This document shows positions 1 to 5,431 of a stretch of 5,431 nt of DNA, piece by piece. The notes below the pieces were generated by a model. The model did no database searches. It was not told the DNA's origin and was given only the letters and a program-made list of their open reading frames with translations. The position numbers and the translations under genes are program-made. Position 1 is the stretch's first letter, and every line of letters starts with the position of its first letter. Source of the stretch: Calditrichota bacterium (GTDB lineage: Bacteria; Electryoneota; RPQS01); contig JAGVEU010000287.1 of assembly GCA_020057985.1 (NCBI GenBank), positions 1-5,431 of the forward strand, in the 5' to 3' direction.

Positions 1-401
1 ATGGCCTTTGTGACACCTGCCTTGAAGGACCTCACAACAGTCGGCAGAGATTCCGAAATAGCTTTACCAAATTCATGAGTGGGAACCGTAGCGACACAGC
101 TTGCTGTGTCTCTTGCTGAGTCATTATTGTCAAGATTTTCGCGTGGTTGCAGTACTATGATGGCATGAACATGATTCGGCATGACAACGGAGCAATCTAC
201 GATCGTGCGTGTGTAATGGCAGGCCAAATCCTTCCACGCTGTTTCAACAATCCTACCCCACTCATTCAGTGTCATTTCTCCGTTAAGTACCTGTCCGTAA
301 ATGCATTCCATGTTATGCGTACAGATCGTGATAAAGTAGTGACCGGGATCTGAATAATCATGGCACTTCATTCGAACGGTTTTGCGGCGGTTTTTTGGCA
401 T
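1..401 (-). CDS. REP-associated tyrosine transposase (RAYT, Y1/HUH family), 5' part
   Basis: This is a minus-strand open frame of 133 codons that runs off the left edge. The start of the family is recognisable: a basic NRRKTVRMK stretch (residues 4-12), then HDYSDPGHYFITICTHN (14-30), then VVMPNHVHAIIVL (72-84). The last holds the HUH metal-binding pair H77 and H79. Known family members cut single-stranded DNA through a catalytic Tyr nearer the C terminus, which lies outside the window, so activity cannot be judged. RAYTs act on REP palindromes, and such palindromes occur beside and inside this gene. The ATG at 401 was chosen because family similarity begins there. The frame also stays open upstream to an ATG at 491, which would add 30 residues that partly duplicate this N terminus. 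No Shine-Dalgarno sequence precedes either ATG. The product name is firm; the start is uncertain. Confidence 0.88.
   Translation of the reverse strand, partial: MPKNRRKTVRMKCHDYSDPGHYFITICTHNMECIYGQVLNGEMTLNEWGRIVETAWKDLACHYTRTIVDCSVVMPNHVHAIIVLQPRENLDNNDSARDTASCVATVPTHEFGKAISESLPTVVRSFKAGVTKA
88..110 (+). repeat. REP-like palindrome copy A, inside the RAYT gene
   Basis: GTAG (88-91) and one C are followed by a perfect hairpin, GACACAGC-TT-GCTGTGTC (93-110). The hairpin spans exactly six codons of the RAYT (D98 to V103) and lies in the stretch between the HUH motif and the later conserved block. That stretch looks variable in this family. Copy C has the same GTAG-C-palindrome arrangement in the opposite orientation. 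Confidence 0.75.
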
Positions 402-409
402 TATTGGGG

Positions 410-427
410 GACATAGCTTGCTATGTC
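410..427. repeat. REP-like palindrome copy B, just upstream of the RAYT start
   Basis: GACATAGC-TT-GCTATGTC is a perfect 8-bp stem with a 2-nt loop. It ends 9 nt before the RAYT ATG at 401. It shares the core of copies A and C, but no GTAG is found at the expected distance on either side. It could fold in the RAYT transcript just ahead of the start codon. It is not followed by a T-run, so it is not a typical terminator. Confidence 0.7.
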
Positions 428-461
428 TCATGGATAATTGCACAGTTGTGACGCTCGATTG

Positions 462-517
462 CATTCTTGTTGTTCGGCGGTTTCTGGACATCAATCGGGG
501 ATATAGCAAGCTATGTC
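462..517 (-). repeat. Degenerate duplicate of the RAYT 5' end with its palindrome
   Basis: On the minus strand, an ATG at 491 opens a 10-codon stretch (491-462) reading MSRNRRTTRM. It resembles MPKNRRKTVRM at the start of the RAYT (401-369). The first 17 bases match at 14 positions, and a later 3-nt gap aligns the rest. Each ATG is preceded by a palindrome copy and a run of C. The two ATGs are exactly 90 bp apart and in frame with no stop between them, so the duplicate could be translated as a 30-residue extension. The other 20 residues of the extension do not resemble the RAYT. It may be a partial tandem duplication or a relic of a second RAYT. Confidence 0.6.
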
Positions 518-522
518 GCTAC
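500..522 (-). repeat. REP-like palindrome copy C, overlapping the dctM stop codon
   Basis: Read on the minus strand, GTAG (522-519) and one C are followed by GACATAGC-TT-GCTATATC (517-500). The stem has one mismatch, which is a G-T wobble. The TAG inside GTAG is the stop codon of the dctM-like gene, so the element begins within that codon. Spacing and order match copy A, which lies in inverted orientation about 390 bp away. The stem could protect the 3' end of the permease message. No T-run follows it. Confidence 0.72.
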
Positions 523-1790
523 AGGTGTAATACCTTGGCAATGGGATTCGCCAGCAGAATCATTCCCAATCCCCAGAGTACAGCCAGAATCGCCGGGATT
601 GCGCAGTATTTCAATACGCGATTAGGCTGATCCTCCTTCACCACTTGAGCGGAAAAGACAACTGCGAGTCTCGTGGGCGGCAGAAAATCGCCGACTGAGG
701 CAAGCAAGGACAGCGCCGCAGCGACGATGATGTTGTTGTACTTCAGCAAGGCAAGTAAGAACGGCACACCAAGAACCGAACTTGCTCCGTAGGCAGACAC
801 GCCGCCAAATAACGGAGTGAAGATCGCCATGCCTGAATAGAGCAAAGCGCGCGGAAGTTCAAGCACGCTTACGACAATCCAACCGCGCGCCCCGGTGAGG
901 GTGAGGACTTGAATGAACATTCCGATTCCCGCAAGTAATCCCATGATCGGAATGGCCTCGCGGGTCGCCCAGGTAGCGGCATCATTGATTCGGATTTTGT
1001 CGCCGGTGAACAGCCCCAGAATTCCGGCGAGCACAAACATGAGCGGCACACCGATATACGGAACATACTCCGGAAACGATTTCCCGCCGACAAGCAAAGC
1101 CACCAGAAGTACCAGAGGCAGAAAGAGCTTGGAGCCGTAATCGGAATAGCGGGAAGGAGGAAGCTGATCGCGCAGCGCGGCAAAATCAATCTTCTTGAAG
1201 TACCTTCCGGCAATGATGAACGATGAAACAATGGCTAACGGAACACTCGCAATCAGCAGCGGAAGATCAAAGCCGACATACGGCATATCTACGCCGCTGC
1301 AAATAATCATCGCGCAGATATTGACCGGCGGCGCTACCATTCCAAAAAAGGCAGCGGTGGCGATAAATGCGCCGACTCTTGCGCGCGGCACTCCGATAAG
1401 CATGAACATAGGAGCCACCATTGCGCCGGTTGTCAGCACACAGGGAGCGGTGAGTCCCGTGAGCATTCCGGGAAACATGACAAAGAGCGTTAGCAGAACG
1501 AGCAACAGTCTCGGCATGCGATAGAAAGCCGAAATCATCGCCGTACTCAAGGTGCTCAGCGCGCCGCTGCGCTCGAATACCGCCATGAAGAACAGCGAGG
1601 TAATGACAATCAGCATCGGATCGAGATAGGCAAAGGTTCCCTCGACCAAGTGCCGGATTGCAAGACCTTCACCGCCGATGAGCGCACCGGCGACGGCTGA
1701 GAGTGCAAGCGAGATGCCGGTGGGGATTCGCAGCAGAAATATTCCTACTGAGAACACCGCTATCATGGCAAGCAGAATCCACCCTTCCAT
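519..1790 (-). CDS. TRAP-type transporter large permease (DctM-like)
   Basis: This 423-residue, strongly hydrophobic protein has the usual DctM length. It probably has about a dozen membrane segments, starting at residues 4-20. The two halves each carry a proline-pair motif in a similar setting: AFFGMVAPPVNICAMI (147-162) and ASVGDFLPPTRLAVVF (364-379). This fits the internal pseudo-repeat of DctM-type membrane domains. GLTAPCVLTTGAMVAPMF (112-129) is also typical. DctM is the secondary-transport subunit of sodium-driven TRAP systems for organic acids, which also need a small membrane subunit (DctQ) and a periplasmic binding protein (DctP). Neither is encoded in this operon. The ATG overlaps the stop of the upstream pgsW-like gene by one base (TAATG), implying translational coupling. 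Glutamate or another gamma-glutamyl product is a contextual guess at the substrate. Another ion-transporter-superfamily permease is the main alternative. Confidence 0.8.
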   Translation of the reverse strand: MEGWILLAMIAVFSVGIFLLRIPTGISLALSAVAGALIGGEGLAIRHLVEGTFAYLDPMLIVITSLFFMAVFERSGALSTLSTAMISAFYRMPRLLLVLLTLFVMFPGMLTGLTAPCVLTTGAMVAPMFMLIGVPRARVGAFIATAAFFGMVAPPVNICAMIICSGVDMPYVGFDLPLLIASVPLAIVSSFIIAGRYFKKIDFAALRDQLPPSRYSDYGSKLFLPLVLLVALLVGGKSFPEYVPYIGVPLMFVLAGILGLFTGDKIRINDAATWATREAIPIMGLLAGIGMFIQVLTLTGARGWIVVSVLELPRALLYSGMAIFTPLFGGVSAYGASSVLGVPFLLALLKYNNIIVAAALSLLASVGDFLPPTRLAVVFSAQVVKEDQPNRVLKYCAIPAILAVLWGLGMILLANPIAKVLHL

Positions 1791-2851
1791 TATCGCTTCG
1801 ACTTCACTTTATAATAGACGTCAGATTTTCCGATGCGCGGCAGTGGAATGGGATCAAAGGGTATGCCCGCTTCGTTGGCGATCTCTTCCACGTGCAGGAG
1901 ATTGAGAACAGGGACGCCGTCGTTCAGAAAATCAAAGATCAATCCTGTGCCACGTTCGGTATAGTACTCCTGCCACAGATTTCTCGATGGGTCAATCCAA
2001 CCGCCCGGCAATTCGCGTCCGCCGAGCCCTTTGCCAAGCATCGCGTGGTTGCCACCGATATTAATGAGCAAACCATAGCTCTTCGGTGACCCTAAGAGCT
2101 TACGGCGAAGCGCAGTTTGAGCCTTCAGCGTCGCGGATTCAAGCAGTGGATAACCGAGACGGTCGCTGGTTTGGCGAAGCAATTCTACACCCTCATCAGG
2201 CAAGCCACCGCCGACATCGCCGACCGCTCCGAGGGTGACAAAATTGCTCCGCATCGAGAGTTTTCCGGCGCGGAAGAGCACATCTTCCATGTCAATCCAG
2301 GAATACTCTTCCTGATTTGCGCCGTAGCTCGATGCTCCTAACGAGCAAATCTTTAGCGATGGTATTCCGAGAGTCTCCAGCGCTATTGTGACAGCCAGAT
2401 TCAACCCCGGAAATGAACCCGTCATGGTGACAATCACACTATCGTCCATTGAAATTTTATGTTCCTTCAAAACGCGGACCACATAAGCAGCAAAGTCCGG
2501 ATTCGTGGCGGCGCGCTTTGCGGGAATTGAACCGAGTGTGGTTGTGATCAGCGAACTCTCCACCCCAATCAGACCGGTGCGATTCGGATCAAGCGTCGCG
2601 TCGTAGAGCTTGTGTGCTCTCGCATGATCATACAATGTGCGTTCCGCGCTGCGCATTCTCGTCGCCGCTTCAAGCATCTTGGAATAGACCGGATGCTTGT
2701 GGATGCGGGCAAATGTCGGCTGTGCGAGCAGTATTAGAAGCGAGAGCGCGAAAGCAAAAGCACTTACCCCCCTTGCCCCCCTACTAAAGTAGGGGGGAAT
2801 GACTATCTCCCCCCACTTTAGTGGGGGGACAGAAGGGGGGTTCTTTCGCAT
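1790..2851 (-). CDS. pgsW: Poly-gamma-glutamate system protein (PgsW-like), exported
   Basis: This 353-residue protein matches, from memory, the family named poly-gamma-glutamate system protein, which often lies in gamma-PGA loci and has no settled biochemical role. Conserved blocks are GLIGVESSLITTTLG (94-108), TGSFPGLNLAV (144-154), GASSYGANQ (172-180), VGGGLPDEG (213-221) and INIGGNHAMLGKG (264-276). Residues 29-48 form a hydrophobic segment ending PTFA, a plausible signal peptide or anchor. Residues 4-29 are encoded mainly by an inserted palindromic repeat, so the original start was probably MRK followed directly by the hydrophobic core. The ATG at 2851 lies 1 nt after the ggt stop. An in-frame ATG at 2869 overlaps ggt and would add six residues. 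No in-frame ATG, GTG or TTG occurs between the insert and the signal segment, so translation must cross the repeat. The family call is good; its function here is inferred from the neighbours. Confidence 0.75.
   Translation of the reverse strand: MRKNPPSVPPLKWGEIVIPPYFSRGARGVSAFAFALSLLILLAQPTFARIHKHPVYSKMLEAATRMRSAERTLYDHARAHKLYDATLDPNRTGLIGVESSLITTTLGSIPAKRAATNPDFAAYVVRVLKEHKISMDDSVIVTMTGSFPGLNLAVTIALETLGIPSLKICSLGASSYGANQEEYSWIDMEDVLFRAGKLSMRSNFVTLGAVGDVGGGLPDEGVELLRQTSDRLGYPLLESATLKAQTALRRKLLGSPKSYGLLINIGGNHAMLGKGLGGRELPGGWIDPSRNLWQEYYTERGTGLIFDFLNDGVPVLNLLHVEEIANEAGIPFDPIPLPRIGKSDVYYKVKSKR
2767..2840. repeat. 74-nt nested palindromic element inside the pgsW-like gene
   Basis: The outer arms CCCCCCTT (2767-2774) and AAGGGGGG (2833-2840) enclose two perfect hairpins. 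One has 10-bp arms, CCCCCCTACT and AGTAGGGGGG, with an AA loop (2776-2797). The other has 9-bp arms, CCCCCCACT and AGTGGGGGG, with a TT loop (2809-2828). Together they could form a three-way junction in DNA or RNA. The element keeps the reading frame open and encodes a proline-rich segment containing PPLKWG and IPPYFSRG. Its base composition is unlike the surrounding gene. It resembles dispersed non-autonomous palindromic repeats rather than ordinary coding sequence. No clear target-site duplication is visible. Confidence 0.85.
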
Positions 2852-2852
2852 T

Positions 2853-4577
2853 TTAATATCCGGCAGCAACTCCGTCCCGCCGTGGATCTGCAGCTCCGGT
2901 CATGGCTCCCGATTGGGGATCAAAGTATATTGCATTCACACCGCCAAAGAAATTATTGAGCGCGCTGTTCGGATAGATCTTCCAACCTCTCCCCGATAAG
3001 TTGTTCAGAGTCTCTTTGGCAATCCGCGATTCAACGACCAGCGTCTTCTTGGAGGGATAGAAACGCGGCGCATCGAGGGCTTCATTCAGTGGCAAACTGA
3101 AATCCAGCACATCAATAATGACCTGTGCGAGTGCCGGAGCGATGCGTGGACCGCCCGGAGAACCGATGACAAGAACAGGCTTACCGTCTTTGCGGACAAT
3201 GGTTGCCGCCATGTTGGAAGGCGGACGATGACGCGGAGCAATTCCGGAAATGCCGGTTGTGTCAGAAGCAAAATCTCCCATGTGATTGTTGAGCAGTAAT
3301 CCGTGTTCCGGAACCATCAGCGCGGCGCCGAAGAAGTAGTTGATGGACTGCGTGAGGCTCACCAGATTTCCCATCGAGTCTGCAATGACCAGATGTGTAG
3401 TATTGCCCGGCCCAAATGCGCGGATGGAATCGAGTGGAGTAACAATTTCACTTGCGCTGTCGCTGCGCATTCGGGAGCGGGCAGTTTCAAGCCACTCTTC
3501 AGAGAGCATTTTTTCTGTGGGGACTCTCGCAAAATCCGGATCACCAACCCACTTACCGCCATCGGTCAAGGCTTGTCGTGTGGCGGATGCGAGCGTGTGA
3601 ATGTAGTCCGCACTCAAATGCCCCATGCTCTTCAGATCACTCTTCTCTACGAGCTTCAGAATCTCGAGCACGGCAGTTCCCCCACTGGATGGAGGCGGAA
3701 GAGTGATAATCTCATAGCCATGGTAGAATCCGCGCACAGGTTTTCGGTCACGGATCGAATACGAGGCAAGATCCGAGGTGCTCAGAGTTCCGCCGTGAGT
3801 TGCAATCGTTCCTACCACTTCTTTGGCAATCGGCGGATGATAGAAATTATCAAGCCGTGTGCGCGACAAGAACTTCAGGAATTTCGCAAGAGCCGGCTGC
3901 TTTAACACGGTTCCTGCCGGAGCAGGCAAACCGCCCACCAGAAACGTACTGGCCATCGCTGAGTCGCTCTGAATCTCCTCAATATGATCGAGAATCTGAG
4001 TTGCGAGTTTTTCCGTAATAGCAAAGCCGGTGTCTGCATACGAAATCGCCGGAGCCATTAGATCAGCGAGCACGCGCGTTCCAAAGCGATCATGCATCGC
4101 TTGCCAGCCTGCCGCGGAGCCGGGAACAGCAACCGCCTTTGCTCCCATTCGCTGCACTAATTTGAGTGTATCGGATTTCTGAAAATAATCGGCAAGCTGC
4201 AATTTAGCAGGCGCACGCTCGCGATAATCAATGACATAAAACGAGTCGAGCTTGGCATCGTAATACAGTAAAAATCCGCCGCCGCCTAAGCCGGACGCAT
4301 GCGGCTCCACTACGTTTAATGCAGCTACTGTAGCAATGGCCGCATCAATCGCATTTCCGCCCTCGGCAAGCGCCTTCATTCCAGCTTGCGACGCCAATGG
4401 GTGCATGGAAACCACCATTGCGCTTGTACCATGTACCGCTTGTGAACGGGTAAAAGTTGTGTCAATGGGAGGAGTTGGCTTGGGTGTGGGGATAGGCTTG
4501 ACAACCTGTTTGACCGGTGCGCAGCCAATAGCCACGACGAGGGTTAGAAAAGCGAGGACTCGTAGGATTGGTTTCAA
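2853..4577 (-). CDS. ggt: Gamma-glutamyltransferase, predicted lipoprotein (Ntn hydrolase)
   Basis: This 574-residue proenzyme hydrolyses or transfers gamma-glutamyl groups outside the cytoplasm. A lipoprotein signal peptide (hydrophobic 4-17, lipobox AIGC with C19) is followed by a proline-rich linker (about 21-37). The nucleophile and self-cleavage site is T393 in GNTTHLVIAD, giving a small subunit of 182 residues, close to the E. coli size. Other conserved sites are R119 (YRERAP), N413, D435 and the GSPGG loop (472-476). Compared with E. coli as recalled, Q430 corresponds to H432 and S463 to N455. The stretch between GDF and RPPSNM is about ten residues shorter, so the lid loop is probably missing, as in B. 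subtilis GGT and CapD. The start is TTG: no in-frame ATG lies between the upstream stop (4640-4638) and residue 54, and the signal peptide begins exactly here. It heads the minus-strand operon. The family is certain; whether it acts on peptide or polymer is open. Confidence 0.93.
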   Translation of the reverse strand: MKPILRVLAFLTLVVAIGCAPVKQVVKPIPTPKPTPPIDTTFTRSQAVHGTSAMVVSMHPLASQAGMKALAEGGNAIDAAIATVAALNVVEPHASGLGGGGFLLYYDAKLDSFYVIDYRERAPAKLQLADYFQKSDTLKLVQRMGAKAVAVPGSAAGWQAMHDRFGTRVLADLMAPAISYADTGFAITEKLATQILDHIEEIQSDSAMASTFLVGGLPAPAGTVLKQPALAKFLKFLSRTRLDNFYHPPIAKEVVGTIATHGGTLSTSDLASYSIRDRKPVRGFYHGYEIITLPPPSSGGTAVLEILKLVEKSDLKSMGHLSADYIHTLASATRQALTDGGKWVGDPDFARVPTEKMLSEEWLETARSRMRSDSASEIVTPLDSIRAFGPGNTTHLVIADSMGNLVSLTQSINYFFGAALMVPEHGLLLNNHMGDFASDTTGISGIAPRHRPPSNMAATIVRKDGKPVLVIGSPGGPRIAPALAQVIIDVLDFSLPLNEALDAPRFYPSKKTLVVESRIAKETLNNLSGRGWKIYPNSALNNFFGGVNAIYFDPQSGAMTGAADPRRDGVAAGY

Positions 4578-4648
4578 GGATGGAAATTCCAGAATATCAG
4601 GAGGATAGGTCGGAAAAGCAACATTGCGCCTAGAGATTTAAGTGTAGT

Positions 4649-4677
4649 AATATAATGTATTAAGATCATCTTAGCAA
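4649..4677 (-). promoter_or_regulatory. Candidate sigma-70-type promoter for the ggt operon
   Basis: On the minus strand, TTGCTA (4677-4672; 4 of 6 consensus bases) is followed by a 17-nt spacer and TATATT (4654-4649; 5 of 6). A transcript starting about 7 nt downstream would have a leader of roughly 65 nt before the TTG start of ggt. The spacer contains a 13-bp palindrome. If the host uses a Bacteroidota-type sigma factor, this match would mean less. Confidence 0.45.
4661..4673. promoter_or_regulatory. Perfect 13-bp palindrome in the ggt promoter, possible operator
   Basis: TAAGAT-C-ATCTTA is an exact inverted repeat around a central C. It sits between the proposed -35 and -10 boxes of ggt, slightly overlapping the -35 box, where a dimeric repressor would block the polymerase. 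No regulator gene is in the window to pair it with. Confidence 0.35.
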
Positions 4678-4715
4678 GGCGAAATAGCAAATATCATGAG
4701 AGCTTCATCGCCTTG
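4675..4715. promoter_or_regulatory. 8-bp inverted repeat linking the two divergent -35 regions
   Basis: CAAGGCGA (4675-4682) and TCGCCTTG (4708-4715) are perfect inverted copies separated by 25 nt. Each arm overlaps a proposed -35 box, ggt on the left and nagD on the right. The arms could be two half-sites, or form a loose hairpin. An arm of this length could also arise by chance. Confidence 0.3.
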
Positions 4716-4741
4716 AACAAATGCACGAAAATGAGTATTTT
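4713..4741 (+). promoter_or_regulatory. Weak candidate promoter for nagD
   Basis: TTGAAC (4713-4718; 4 of 6 consensus bases), a 17-nt spacer and TATTTT (4736-4741; 4 of 6) lie about 50 bp before the nagD ATG. Position and spacing are suitable, but the match is weak. Confidence 0.3.
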
Positions 4742-4789
4742 GTTACGATCTGAAAGAGCCGAGACACAAGCCAAACAGAAGACTCGATT

Positions 4790-5431
4790 ATGCTAAAATC
4801 CATCATTTGCGATATTGACGGCGTACTGCTGCACGATAATAATCCTCTGCCCGGAGCGAAGGAATTCATCCAGCGTTTGCAAAGGACCGGGCGTAAGTTT
4901 GTGTTGCTGACCAATTATCCCTCTCAGACAGCTCAGGATCTGGCGCATCGGATGAATCAATCTGGACTTGCAGTTACTCCCGACAACTTCTATACCTCGG
5001 CGATGGCGACTGCTGATTTTCTGAAGAGCCAAACGAAGGAAAACAAGAAGGCGTTTGTGATTGGAGAGGGTGCGCTGGTGCATGAGCTTTATCAGATCGG
5101 CTTTACGATTACCGACGTTAATCCTGATTTTGTAATTCTCGGCGAGACCCAAACCTACAATGTGGATATGATTCAGAAGGCGGTCACGTTTATTAAGAAC
5201 GGCGCCCGCTTCATTGCCACTAATCCGGACATCGCCGGGCCTTCCAATCGTCCGGCGTGCGGCGCTCTGGCGGCTCCCATCGAACGCATGACGCGACGGC
5301 ATCCCTTCTACATCGGCAAGCCGAATCCGTATATCATTCGCGCGGCGCTCCGCCATCTGAAGGATCACAGCGAGCAGACGATCTTCATCGGCGACAACAT
5401 GGAGACGGACATTCTGGCGGGAGTTCAGATC
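4790..5431 (+). CDS. nagD: NagD-like HAD-IIA phosphatase, 3' end cut off by window
   Basis: These 214 codons run off the right edge; E. coli NagD is about 250 residues, so roughly the last 35 are missing. It is a cytoplasmic haloacid dehalogenase-type phosphatase. E. coli NagD removes phosphate from nucleotide monophosphates, UMP and GMP in particular. All four HAD motifs are visible: D8-I-D10-G-V (nucleophile and acid/base aspartates), LLTN (39-42), the lysine K177 in IGKPNP, and GDNMETD (201-207). The C2-type cap between motifs II and III carries FYTSAMATADFL, IGEGALVHELY, FTITDVNPDFVI and GARFIATNPD, all very close to E. coli NagD as recalled. The ATG at 4790 gives the expected N terminus; a TGA (4751-4753) closes the frame upstream. 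There is no nag operon partner nearby, so a role in aminosugar metabolism is not implied. Confidence 0.93.
   Translation, partial: MLKSIICDIDGVLLHDNNPLPGAKEFIQRLQRTGRKFVLLTNYPSQTAQDLAHRMNQSGLAVTPDNFYTSAMATADFLKSQTKENKKAFVIGEGALVHELYQIGFTITDVNPDFVILGETQTYNVDMIQKAVTFIKNGARFIATNPDIAGPSNRPACGALAAPIERMTRRHPFYIGKPNPYIIRAALRHLKDHSEQTIFIGDNMETDILAGVQI

Larger units (their letters stand above)
4578..4789. other. Divergent intergenic region between ggt and nagD
   Basis: This AT-rich 212-bp gap separates two genes pointing away from each other and must hold both 5' regions. It contains a good minus-strand promoter candidate, a weaker plus-strand one and two inverted repeats, listed separately. I see no small gene, RNA gene or terminator in it. 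Neither start codon has a strong Shine-Dalgarno sequence; AGAAGA at 4777-4782 is the nearest purine stretch before nagD. Confidence 0.7.

Noticed and set aside
88..522. CRISPR array
   Set aside because: The three repeats are short palindromes in mixed orientation at unequal distances, with coding sequence between them.
1703..2341. Plus-strand open frames opposite the pgsW-like gene
   Set aside because: Their translations show no recognisable domain, and they overlap conserved blocks of the minus-strand protein.
2767..2840. Rho-independent terminator between ggt and the pgsW-like gene
   Set aside because: The hairpins are strong but have no following T-run on either strand, and they lie inside the open reading frame.
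2767..2840. Integron attC-type recombination site
   Set aside because: The structure has two nested hairpins and G/C-tract arms rather than the imperfect single stem with conserved core sites, and no cassette layout is present.
2852..2869. Upstream ATG at 2869 as start of the pgsW-like gene
   Set aside because: It would overlap ggt by 17 nt and add MLPDIK before the MRK that suits a signal-peptide n-region. The ATG one base after the ggt stop is more natural, though 2869 cannot be excluded.
3303..3905. 200-codon plus-strand open frame
   Set aside because: It is antisense to the well-supported ggt gene, has no family-like sequence, and is explained by codon bias on the opposite strand.
4793..5368. 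191-codon minus-strand open frame
   Set aside because: It lies entirely opposite nagD, whose product matches a known family over its whole visible length with all catalytic motifs.

Overview
This is a 5.4-kb piece of a bacterial chromosome of roughly balanced GC content. It holds three complete genes, plus one truncated by each window edge. Start sites generally lack good Shine-Dalgarno sequences, one gene starts with TTG, and short palindromes are scattered through genes and gaps. This would suit a Bacteroidota/FCB-type or candidate-phylum lineage, but the phylum is inference only.

Layout. Four genes are on the minus strand, read right to left. First is a lipoprotein-type gamma-glutamyltransferase (ggt, 4577-2853). 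After 1 nt comes an exported poly-gamma-glutamate system protein (pgsW-like, 2851-1790). With a 1-nt TAATG overlap follows a TRAP-type large permease (dctM-like, 1790-519). After 117 nt comes the 5' part of a REP-associated tyrosine transposase (RAYT, 401 to beyond base 1). On the plus strand, divergent from ggt, is nagD (4790 to beyond 5431), a HAD-IIA phosphatase close to E. coli NagD. The 212-bp divergent gap carries plausible promoters in both directions and two inverted repeats.

How the genes may work together. The first three genes are packed as a translationally coupled unit. A surface gamma-glutamyl hydrolase, an exported protein of the poly-gamma-glutamate family and a carboxylate-type permease suggest a system that handles gamma-glutamyl polymer or peptides outside the cell, perhaps releasing and importing glutamate. 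No polymer synthetase gene (pgsB/pgsC) and no TRAP dctP/dctQ gene is visible here.

Mobile palindromes are the second theme. Three copies of an 18-nt palindrome lie around and inside the RAYT. Two of them carry a GTAG tetranucleotide at the same spacing, as REP elements recognised by RAYTs do. An unrelated 74-nt nested palindrome sits in frame in the signal-peptide coding region of the pgsW-like gene. The start of the RAYT also appears as an in-frame degenerate duplicate upstream of itself.
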